A stretch of 64,000 bases of DNA from an uncultured Psychroserpens sp. (GTDB lineage: Bacteria > Bacteroidota > Bacteroidia > Flavobacteriales > Flavobacteriaceae): positions 124,001 to 188,000 of the forward strand of contig NZ_CANMRL010000004.1 in assembly GCF_947500255.1 (NCBI RefSeq), read 5' to 3'. The notes under the pieces are model-generated. The model ran no database searches. It had not been told where the DNA came from and was given only the letters and a program-made list of their open reading frames with translations. Made by a program: the position numbers and the translations under genes. Within the stretch, counting starts at the first letter, position 1, and the number at the start of each line of letters is the position of its first letter. This document shows positions 33,889 through 42,396 of the stretch, piece after piece.

Positions 33889-35077
33889 TTGTTATAGAAA
33901 TTGTGTTTCCCCGAAAGTGATTAACGAAATAGATGTGTATCATGCCCTAAACTTAATTAAATCGCCTGAAGAACCTATAAAACATTTAATTGAAGAAGCT
34001 AGGCAGGCTTATACAAATGGTAGATTAACAGAATATAATAGAATTAAAAAAAGCCTTCCATGTGTAACCTTCAATTTTACATTTGATAAATGGAAGAAAG
34101 ACAGAAATATAATTGAATCATCTGGTTTCATTTATCTAGATATTGACGGAACAACAGAAATTGACTTAAATCATCCATTGATTTTTGCTAGTTGGATATC
34201 ACTATCAGGCTCTGGAAGAGGAGTATTAGTTAAAGTGGACAATCTCTCCAAAGCAAACTTTAAAAGCACTTATAAAGCAATAAGCAAGGAACTGAAAATA
34301 GAATCTGACACAAGAGCTAGAAAAGCAACTCAGTTCACCGTCTTAAGTCATGATTCTAAAATACATATCAATAATGATTCTATAACGTGGTTAGCCAGAA
34401 AAGAAAGTAAAATTAAAACCGCCCCCAGCACGCTAACATATATAAAAAAAGAGGAAGAGGATATAACCGAAATGGGGGCAAAATATGAAGTTAATTACGA
34501 TAACATCGGTGACATTGACTTTGGTGGTAAAGACTATATATTCTTTCCAGATGAAAAAGAACTAATTGCTAAAGCATGGATACCAAAATTAATTGCAGTA
34601 GGCTCAAGAAACGAAATTTTATCTTCAATTGCGTTTCAATTTAGAGCTCTAAACCCAGACCTTACATTCGAAAATTTTGAAAACTTCATATATCGCATAA
34701 ACAAATCAAGATGTGAAGTCCCATTAGAAGATGCAGAAGTTTTTAAAATAGTTTGCAAAATCGAAAAAACAGATATTCTAATTCCAATGCTAAATACACC
34801 AAGAAGAATAGTATTCAATCCTGAGAGCAACCTTACTAGAAAAGAAAAAATTGAAATAACCAATAAATATCTTGGCAAGTTAAGGAGTCAAAAAACATTA
34901 AAAGAGCTTGAGGGCTTTGTTAATAAATGGGACTATGAAGAAAACGGAAAAGTAAGCCAAAGAAAACTCGCCAAGGTATCTGGCAAAAACATAAAGACAA
35001 TCGAAAGACATTATAAAGAAATACAAAGAATAACTAAAAAAAAGGAAAAAGAATTATCATTAAATATCCCGCCGTAA
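33881..35077 (+). CDS. BT4734/BF3469-type (VirE N-terminal-like) protein
   Basis: A 398-residue protein. The N-terminal 170 residues contain CVTFNFTF, GFIYLDIDGT and SLSGSGRGVLVKV, the pattern of the BT4734/BF3469 domain (VirE_N, primase-like fold) often found next to HTH_17 genes in Bacteroidota elements. The middle is helical. The C-terminal SQRKLAKVSGKNIKTIERHYKEI looks like a second helix-turn-helix. It may prime or regulate element replication. It converges with the HNH gene, 2 bases apart. Confidence 0.8.
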   Translation: MISCYRNCVSPKVINEIDVYHALNLIKSPEEPIKHLIEEARQAYTNGRLTEYNRIKKSLPCVTFNFTFDKWKKDRNIIESSGFIYLDIDGTTEIDLNHPLIFASWISLSGSGRGVLVKVDNLSKANFKSTYKAISKELKIESDTRARKATQFTVLSHDSKIHINNDSITWLARKESKIKTAPSTLTYIKKEEEDITEMGAKYEVNYDNIGDIDFGGKDYIFFPDEKELIAKAWIPKLIAVGSRNEILSSIAFQFRALNPDLTFENFENFIYRINKSRCEVPLEDAEVFKIVCKIEKTDILIPMLNTPRRIVFNPESNLTRKEKIEITNKYLGKLRSQKTLKELEGFVNKWDYEENGKVSQRKLAKVSGKNIKTIERHYKEIQRITKKKEKELSLNIPP

Positions 35078-35079
35078 TA

Positions 35080-35721
35080 TCATCCTATTATAGCATCTAT
35101 AGAATTCATAATTGTCATATAATTATTACTATTTGGGTTGACTTCGTAAGCTAATTTTGCAGCTTTTTTAGCCAATGATTCTTTATTTATCCTTTTAAAC
35201 TTTGAATGATGATGAATAACATCTGATCTTGTTAACTTATACACCTCTATTGTCTTTAGTCCTTTTACTGTTTTAGCAATGAAAAAGAGTCCTTTTTTTA
35301 GCTTCAAATGGTGATTCCAATCTTCCAAATGAGGATTAAGAGTCACAAAGTACTGTGGCTGAATTGGAAATACGTTAAGACTACAACCATTAACTAATGA
35401 ATTAAATTTACTTTTCTTCCCATTACACGGGTCACATGATACAACAAGATTTTTAGGGTGAAACATCCATTGTGGATATCTATCTTTATATAGTATATGC
35501 TCTAAAGGCTCTGTATATCCTTCAAAGTTAATTATCTTCCTACAGAACGCACATCTTTCATTCTGATCGTTGTAGTAAAGTGTTTTAATGTTCTTCTTAA
35601 AGTCGTCAAATGCCCCATCCTTCCAATCTCCTTTTTGAGGCTCATACCCATCCAATAAATCTAAATCATCATTATCATAAACGTAGGTCTTCCCTAGTAA
35701 AGAATACTTAATATCACCCAT
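35080..35721 (-). CDS. HNH endonuclease, PtuB-like
   Basis: A 213-residue protein with a zinc-stabilised HNH domain: CAFC (57-60), LEH (His75), the HPKN stretch and CDPCNGKKS (96-104). It starts within the last 8 bases of the AAA ATPase gene. The AAA-ATPase + HNH order is that of Septu (PtuA/PtuB) and of retron-linked PtuAB effectors; no reverse transcriptase is present here. It probably cleaves nucleic acid when released or activated by its ATPase partner. Confidence 0.8.
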   Translation of the reverse strand: MGDIKYSLLGKTYVYDNDDLDLLDGYEPQKGDWKDGAFDDFKKNIKTLYYNDQNERCAFCRKIINFEGYTEPLEHILYKDRYPQWMFHPKNLVVSCDPCNGKKSKFNSLVNGCSLNVFPIQPQYFVTLNPHLEDWNHHLKLKKGLFFIAKTVKGLKTIEVYKLTRSDVIHHHSKFKRINKESLAKKAAKLAYEVNPNSNNYMTIMNSIDAIIG

Positions 35722-37288
35722 ATTTTTGAATCAGCTTATCTATAACTTCTTTTAATGGGTCTTCTTTCGGAAGTTCATCAATATTAAGTTCTATCAACTC
35801 TTGAACTCTTTTCCTAATTTCGGGCGTATTATCTCTAAGTTCATTCTTGGAGATTAGCTCTAAAATTTCTCCAATTTTGTCTGCAACGTAATAATTTCTC
35901 GTAGTAGGTGTTTGGAACACCTCTAAAAGAATTTGTTCTGCCGACCAGCCAAATGTATTTTCAGGAATCGGATATGTTACTTTGACACCACTTTTATCAT
36001 TCATAAGACCTACTACTTTTGAACCATTAGGTCTTACATCCGAAACTAAGAAATGAGAATGAGTAGATATTACAAAATGACAATCAGAGTAATCTTCAAA
36101 AGTTTTTACTATGAAATCATTTATATATCTCATTTGCCAATTAGGATGCAAACTAACCTCTGGTTCATCTAAAAGAACTAATGTATTGGGTTTTATTTGC
36201 GCCATTACCCCAATCAAAGTAGTTACTATATTCTGTTCTCCTGAACTGCTTTCTTTATAATTTAAAGGATTACCATTTTTAAAAAACACAATTTCAGGAG
36301 CTCTAATTATATCTAGTAAAGAAAGTTCTTTAAGTAAATCTGAATACTCTGTAATAGCACTTCCACTAATTATTTCAAAAGATAAAATTCTAGATTTAGA
36401 ATTAGGTGGGCTTGTTAAAATATCATTCTTTGTCCAATCATTACAGGCATCTACTATCTTTCTAATAAGCTTAGTATCACTTTTAATTTTTTCATACCTC
36501 TTGAAACCCCAAGGAGGAGTTTTTCGATTTGTGTATTTTTCATACTCTTCAAAAAAACCTCTAAATCTATTTTCTGTCAAAGGCTTATCAATATTAAAAA
36601 AATGTTTTTGGTATATAGGTTTATATTGAATAAGTAACCTATCCTTAAATCCTATATTTTTTAGAAGCTCACCAAGTTTAAACCTTGTTAATATCTCATT
36701 AGAAGTTTCTAACGCATCGATAAGCATATCAACGGTTTTCCTAATATAAGTTTTTGTACCTGCTTGATTTGAAGATGTTCTGACCCCCAAGTATTTATAA
36801 TAAGGTAAAACACCTTTAACATCATTAAAAAACTTATCAGTAATCATTAAAGATGAAACCAATAAAGCGTTAGGCATAGGAGCATCTTTAATATCTAGAG
36901 AATACCCATCTTTTTGAATCTTTGGAAACGGATAAGGCTTTTTAGATGTCAAAGATTTAAAATTAGGGCTCTTCTTATCATCATTGTAATTACCGAATGA
37001 ATAGAAATGACCATCACACTCGTATTTAATCAAGAAGAAACCCGTAATAGAGTTAGAACGTTTATCTGTAGTTTTTATCGAATAAAGCTCTCTAAAAATA
37101 TCTGATATCGCACGTAATAAATTACTCTTTCCAGTCCCATTGGAACCTATTAATAGTGATATATAAGGTTGTTTGTCAAATTGATCTTCGACATCAGAAA
37201 ACTCGATTGACAGGTCTTTAAAAATTTTATGCTCTTTAAGCACAAGACTAATTATTCTAAAGCCTTTATTTCTTCCTCCTATAAACAT
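35714..37288 (-). CDS. AAA ATPase, PtuA-like (Septu-type)
   Basis: A 524-residue OLD/SMC-like ATPase. The Walker A motif is GSNGTGKS (48-55), the ABC signature region SSGEQNIVTTLIGVM, and the Walker B TLVLLDEPEVSLHPNW with a following HFVISTHSHFLVSDV (H loop). No TOPRIM domain is evident, so the nuclease activity is presumably the HNH partner. It is 2 bases after hsdR and belongs to the same operon. Septu defence is the closest described arrangement. Confidence 0.82.
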   Translation of the reverse strand: MFIGGRNKGFRIISLVLKEHKIFKDLSIEFSDVEDQFDKQPYISLLIGSNGTGKSNLLRAISDIFRELYSIKTTDKRSNSITGFFLIKYECDGHFYSFGNYNDDKKSPNFKSLTSKKPYPFPKIQKDGYSLDIKDAPMPNALLVSSLMITDKFFNDVKGVLPYYKYLGVRTSSNQAGTKTYIRKTVDMLIDALETSNEILTRFKLGELLKNIGFKDRLLIQYKPIYQKHFFNIDKPLTENRFRGFFEEYEKYTNRKTPPWGFKRYEKIKSDTKLIRKIVDACNDWTKNDILTSPPNSKSRILSFEIISGSAITEYSDLLKELSLLDIIRAPEIVFFKNGNPLNYKESSSGEQNIVTTLIGVMAQIKPNTLVLLDEPEVSLHPNWQMRYINDFIVKTFEDYSDCHFVISTHSHFLVSDVRPNGSKVVGLMNDKSGVKVTYPIPENTFGWSAEQILLEVFQTPTTRNYYVADKIGEILELISKNELRDNTPEIRKRVQELIELNIDELPKEDPLKEVIDKLIQKYG

Positions 37289-37290
37289 AT

Positions 37291-40200
37291 TTAAGCAGCT
37301 ACCCAGCCATTACCTTTTGAGGCTTGAACAAACACATGTTCAAACACTCGATTACACACATTAGAAAAGTCTTTACGGTCATAGCTATTCGGAAGGTCAT
37401 CATCTAAAACTTCTTCTATAGCACTTTTAACCTTCAATTGACTTTGAGTATCTCTATACCAATCCTGAATTAATACTGTAGGTTTTTCATCCTTTAACCT
37501 TTGTAGTAGATGCTTAGCAGCATTCTTAACATCTTGCTCTTCCTTTTTAGTGAGCTTCGCTTTTTGAAGCAAATCAAACAATTCCAATTCACTTTCAGTT
37601 AAACCATTTCTAATACCACGTTCTTCTTCCTCTCGAAGCTGTTCTGCAAACTTTATAAGGTCTTCAAAATAATCTTCAGTAAGACTACCTCCTGAATTAT
37701 ATCTATCAATAATAGCTTGAAATCTTTCAAGGAAGGAGGAACGAGTAACGTTCTCAGACAACATCAGTTCTAACTTGTTTTCAAGAAATGCTCTTAAATC
37801 TGATATCTCAATATTTTTATATTGCTTTTGAGGAAACTCCTCTCTTAGTTTCTCAAAATTTAAAGATGATAAGTTTAACTCCTTTTTATAACCTGTAATT
37901 TTATATTTAGCAGTTGGGTCTCCTGCTAAGCTTTCTTTAGCATCATCTGTAGTTAACACACTCTGGTCGAGTAAATCAGATATTCTATTTTCAGCCTTTT
38001 CAATATTTGCTGTTCCAATATGAGAATCTACTACACCTCTTAAATAATGAATAACCTCAACAATGGTATATTTCTCTTTATGCTTAAATATATCTGGACG
38101 ACAAGCTTCATACAAACCAAAAGCTGTGTTGTCGTAAACATTAAATTCTTTTCTAACAGAATCATTCGCTAGAAGTATATCTGCATACTCATTGAACAAT
38201 TCTAGCTTAGAAAAAGTTTCTCCACTAGAAACTATTTTTTGTAAATCAATCTCTTGAGACGAACAAAATGCAGAACAGGCTTCTATAGTTTCATCTAGCA
38301 AAACATACAATTGTGAAGCATCTTGTACTGGGTCTTCTCCTTCTGGATTCTGGTCTTTATCTGAGTCCTCACCATTTCCATAATCTGCGAGAGCTCTCTT
38401 GATATTTCTAAAAACATTATAATAATCTACAATAAGTCCATTATGTTTTTCAACTCCATTTATTGTAGGAGCAACACGGTTGGCTCTAGCAATTGTCTGC
38501 ATAAGCGTATGATTACGCATAGGCTTATCTAAGTACAAAGTTGATACTGTAGGAGCATCAAAACCTGTAAGCCACATAGCACAAACAAAAACCAGTTGTA
38601 ATGGGCTATCTTCATCTTTGAAATTATCCTCAACTGTCTTTTGATTTTCGTCTAAAGAGTTCAATTTATCTCTATGGTATTGGATGTTCAATCCTTTAGC
38701 TTCAAAGGTTTCTTTTTCATTAGCATCTTCGCTAATTACAACAGCCATTTCTAGCCTGTTTAAGAAATCAATGACTCTTCTTAACTCTTGTTTCTTTTCG
38801 TTCGTTAGAGCCTCTTTATGTTCTTTTCTGAGGGTTTTAAGCTGTTCTTTTACGTGCTTATTAACCTTCTCATACATCTTTACAGCAGTATACTTATCTA
38901 CACAAATTACCATCCCTTTTCCTAAATAACCTCTTCTTGGAAAATGAAATGCAATATCCTCAGCAATAGTCTCTAATCGGTCATCCCTTTTGATGACTTC
39001 CATTTCTTTAGAATACTTATTTTCTAACTTCTGTTGTTGCTGTTCGTCTAAATTTTCTTCTTCTAAAATAGTAGCTAAATCCTCATTAAGGTCGTCATTT
39101 GCAATGAGCATTTCAGGAAGTCGCTTATCATAAAATAATGGAACTGTTGCACCATCTTCAATAGCTTGAGCAAAATTATACTCAGATACATATTTCCCGA
39201 ACCAAGCATTAGTTTTCTTCTCTTTTCCTAATAATGGTGTTCCTGTAAATGCCACAAACTGTGCATTCGGCAAACCTGCTCTCATATTTTCAGCCAATGA
39301 AGCATATTGAGTTCTATGAGCCTCATCCACTATAACAACTATATCATCTCTTTCAGAAAGAACAGGATATTTTTTTCCTTTATCATATCTAAACTTATGA
39401 ATCAGGGTAAAGATGTATTTCTTATTAGTTGTAAGTACTTCTCTTAATTCTGAACTATTACTTGGCAAAGAAGTATCAGCTGCTGCACAAGCACCCATAT
39501 CTAAAAAATTTCTATAGATTTGAGTATTCAGGTCTGTTCTATCAGTTATGACTAAGAAAGTAAAATTGCCTTTGAATTTTCTAAACACTTTACGAGTAAA
39601 GAAAACCATCGAATAAGACTTACCACTTCCTTGCGTATGCCAAAAAACACCCAGTTTTCCATTTAGCTCTTCTCTATTATCAAAGGAATCAACAACTTTA
39701 TTAACTCCTATAAATTGGTGGTTTTTTGCACATATTTTATATGCTGAATTATGGTACATTATAAAGCTCTCAACATAATCTAAAAGCTTATTATGTTCAC
39801 ATAATCCATTAACGGTATACTTTAAACTAATACCACTCTTAGCAATACTTTTTTTATCTGGTCGTTCCTTCTCATCTTCAACACGAAGCCATTCTCCAAA
39901 GTGACCCCAAGGAGCTGTAAATGAACCAACACGGGTTTCTTTCCCATTTGAAAGAATAGTTACAGCATTATACCAAAACAACTGAGGCAATTCCTTTTTG
40001 TAAGTAGACAAGTTATCCTTATAGGCATTCTTAACTGAAACTGTATTATTTTTCAGTTCAATAAAAACCAATGGAAGTCCATTGACATATAGAATAACGT
40101 CTGGTCGTCTGTAACCTATTTCTCCTTTAATCCATAGTTGCTGAACCGCTAAAAAATCATTCTCATCTGGAGCATTGAAATCTATTACTTTAACAGTACC

Positions 40201-40548
40201 AAACGTTTCTTTTCCTGAAACATCATCATAATTAACTTGAATACCATTCCGCAAATCGTTATAGACTTCTATATTAGCATTGATTAGGCTCATTGCACGT
40301 CTACCTTTGACAAGTTTTGAAAGTGCTTGGTCTATTCCTTCTTTAGGAATATTAGGATTCAAACGAATGAGACGGTCTTTGAGAATATCTTCAAAAACAA
40401 CTTTACTTTTATCTGAACGATGCGAACCATCATTTAGGTCATCAGCATTGGCTGTATAACAGTTTAATTTACGCCAAGGCAATACTTGATTTCCTAAAAC
40501 TTGCATTACTGCTATCTCTATGTCGTCTTCAGATAAAAAGTTCTTCAT
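37291..40548 (-). CDS. hsdR: Type I restriction enzyme R subunit
   Basis: A 1085-residue protein. The nuclease domain has D150 and E-x-K (E164, K166) in the RPDV...FIELKNN stretch. The helicase has GSGKS (307-311), DEAH (408-411), AFTGTPLL and later ARANRVAP (motif VI). The C-terminal coiled part contacts the MTase. It cuts DNA after ATP-driven translocation when target sites are unmethylated. It follows hsdS by 6 bases. All key residues are present, so it looks functional. Confidence 0.95.
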   Translation of the reverse strand: MKNFLSEDDIEIAVMQVLGNQVLPWRKLNCYTANADDLNDGSHRSDKSKVVFEDILKDRLIRLNPNIPKEGIDQALSKLVKGRRAMSLINANIEVYNDLRNGIQVNYDDVSGKETFGTVKVIDFNAPDENDFLAVQQLWIKGEIGYRRPDVILYVNGLPLVFIELKNNTVSVKNAYKDNLSTYKKELPQLFWYNAVTILSNGKETRVGSFTAPWGHFGEWLRVEDEKERPDKKSIAKSGISLKYTVNGLCEHNKLLDYVESFIMYHNSAYKICAKNHQFIGVNKVVDSFDNREELNGKLGVFWHTQGSGKSYSMVFFTRKVFRKFKGNFTFLVITDRTDLNTQIYRNFLDMGACAAADTSLPSNSSELREVLTTNKKYIFTLIHKFRYDKGKKYPVLSERDDIVVIVDEAHRTQYASLAENMRAGLPNAQFVAFTGTPLLGKEKKTNAWFGKYVSEYNFAQAIEDGATVPLFYDKRLPEMLIANDDLNEDLATILEEENLDEQQQQKLENKYSKEMEVIKRDDRLETIAEDIAFHFPRRGYLGKGMVICVDKYTAVKMYEKVNKHVKEQLKTLRKEHKEALTNEKKQELRRVIDFLNRLEMAVVISEDANEKETFEAKGLNIQYHRDKLNSLDENQKTVEDNFKDEDSPLQLVFVCAMWLTGFDAPTVSTLYLDKPMRNHTLMQTIARANRVAPTINGVEKHNGLIVDYYNVFRNIKRALADYGNGEDSDKDQNPEGEDPVQDASQLYVLLDETIEACSAFCSSQEIDLQKIVSSGETFSKLELFNEYADILLANDSVRKEFNVYDNTAFGLYEACRPDIFKHKEKYTIVEVIHYLRGVVDSHIGTANIEKAENRISDLLDQSVLTTDDAKESLAGDPTAKYKITGYKKELNLSSLNFEKLREEFPQKQYKNIEISDLRAFLENKLELMLSENVTRSSFLERFQAIIDRYNSGGSLTEDYFEDLIKFAEQLREEEERGIRNGLTESELELFDLLQKAKLTKKEEQDVKNAAKHLLQRLKDEKPTVLIQDWYRDTQSQLKVKSAIEEVLDDDLPNSYDRKDFSNVCNRVFEHVFVQASKGNGWVAA

Positions 40549-40554
40549 ACACGG

Positions 40555-42396
40555 TTAGCTAGTTATTAGTTTTTTATGCCACTCTTTAGAAATAATGAAC
40601 TTCATACATTTCTTAATCTCAGTAGTATTAAATTTTTGAGCTTTTGTATCAAACTTTGCTTTAGGTGTTTTCCAATTTTCAAAAGCCTCTCTAATGGCTT
40701 TATAATCTAAATTTTGGGTGTCAGCGATAGCTTTACAGGTTGTATTCAAAAGTTCAATTTTATGGCTTCTTTCGTCTTTTGAATATTTAGAATAAATAGC
40801 CAATAACTCATCCATTGCACTATCTACTTTATCTAGTGTCGAATGATGATACTTAGCATCCATAATTTTGTCTTTATTTTCTCCAAGCACTAATACTTTG
40901 TAACCACTACTTCCAACTTCTTTTTTGGCAAAGAACCTATCTCGACCATTAATAAGCTTACGAATATTACCGTCATACGTACCATAGTGCCAGTTTTTCC
41001 ATTGAAAACCAGTATTAATACCGTAGATTTTATCTATTAAGTAAGTGTTTTTAGCCAAGACCATTTCACCTTGAGGCATTTTGTGCTCTTCTTGCTTTTT
41101 AATAATGTGAGCAAGGATTTGTTTTTGATAGAAAACAGTAATTTGTTTTTGAGCTTCTACTTGTTTTTTATCTTCGGTCTGAATTTTAAGTTTTCCACTA
41201 ATTAGCCTAGGCAGAAGTAAATCTCTTGTTTTTTGAAGATTTTGATTCTGAATGATGAGGTTATTTATTTCATTATTAATAGGATTGACAAAATCATCAA
41301 ACTTAATTAGAAGTTCTTCTTTAGGGATTAGCAGATTGAACTTCCTTATAGAATCTAGCGTAATACTAGCTTGGCTAGCAGCTCCTTGAGCGCAACCTTC
41401 GATATACTCCTTGAAGGAATTATATTTTAATGTATGGTAAAGGTAATTATCACTTAAAGTATTTGAATTTACTATAACTGCATTTTGATTAAGTAAAGCT
41501 CCATTTACAAAAGAAGGTACTTTAATTACTTTTCCAACTACAGACTCTGGATTACTTGGCCAAGAACCAACTGTCTGTATAACGACAGCTCCAGTATTAA
41601 GTTTATGCTTTTTATATATCTCTCGATATTCTTCTGTCAAATAGGCAAGATTACTTGAGTCTATTGAATCTATGGTAAAATCACTAACCTTAACAACTGC
41701 CACGTCACCTGTTTCTTTAAACCAATCACTTTTAAAGGCATAACCTTTAGTTGTTTCTATTACATTACCTAGCTTATCAACTTTCCACCCTTCAGGGATA
41801 CCTTTTGTAAAATTAGTATTTTGATAATTTGGAAATCGCATACGCACAAACCATTCTTTATAAGTTTGTTCCGCAATTTCTTCTAAAATGGCAATGCGTT
41901 TGGTGTTGTTTTTAATTAAGATATCATAATTCGCAAGAATATTTCCTATTTTGATTCTTTCCTCTAAGTCAGGAAGCACCCATTTTGTCTTTGCTAAAAC
42001 TTTCCATTTAGCTCTAGGCATTTTAGTCCCGTTTGCAGTCACAGAAGCGTAATCAATAAATGGCTGAGAAGCAATTAAATAAAATAGGAAATTCTTCTCT
42101 TTTTCATTTTTTGGTCTTAGAACAGCAATATCTGTTGAACAAATACCATCGAAAGAAGGTTTAACCACTTTTCTAAAATAAGGTCTTAGTGTTCCTAGCA
42201 GGATGTCTTTTGAAGTGAATCTTCTTTTGTTGCTTTCAGCTTCACTAGATTTTCCGATTGCCTTAAAAGTAAGCAGTTGCTTCTCTATATGTTCTAATCC
42301 AATGTATGGGATATCTTCATTGTCATTAGGACTGAAACCTTCTTTGACTTCATCTATTAAATCTTTAAGAACTATTTCCTTACCGCTTCTAATCAT
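40555..42396 (-). CDS. hsdS: Type I restriction specificity subunit with C-terminal extension
   Basis: A 613-residue protein. Two target-recognition modules (about 1-190 and 195-400) each end in a conserved helix (EEIAEQTYKEWFVRMRFPN, and KTRDLLLPRLISGKL), as in HsdS. After residue 405 there is an extra region of about 200 residues: a coiled link, then FQWKNWHYGTYDGNIRKLIN and a helical end. HsdS proteins normally stop near 400-450 residues, so this is an unusual fusion. It overlaps hsdM by 8 bases. Confidence 0.92.
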   Translation of the reverse strand: MIRSGKEIVLKDLIDEVKEGFSPNDNEDIPYIGLEHIEKQLLTFKAIGKSSEAESNKRRFTSKDILLGTLRPYFRKVVKPSFDGICSTDIAVLRPKNEKEKNFLFYLIASQPFIDYASVTANGTKMPRAKWKVLAKTKWVLPDLEERIKIGNILANYDILIKNNTKRIAILEEIAEQTYKEWFVRMRFPNYQNTNFTKGIPEGWKVDKLGNVIETTKGYAFKSDWFKETGDVAVVKVSDFTIDSIDSSNLAYLTEEYREIYKKHKLNTGAVVIQTVGSWPSNPESVVGKVIKVPSFVNGALLNQNAVIVNSNTLSDNYLYHTLKYNSFKEYIEGCAQGAASQASITLDSIRKFNLLIPKEELLIKFDDFVNPINNEINNLIIQNQNLQKTRDLLLPRLISGKLKIQTEDKKQVEAQKQITVFYQKQILAHIIKKQEEHKMPQGEMVLAKNTYLIDKIYGINTGFQWKNWHYGTYDGNIRKLINGRDRFFAKKEVGSSGYKVLVLGENKDKIMDAKYHHSTLDKVDSAMDELLAIYSKYSKDERSHKIELLNTTCKAIADTQNLDYKAIREAFENWKTPKAKFDTKAQKFNTTEIKKCMKFIISKEWHKKLITS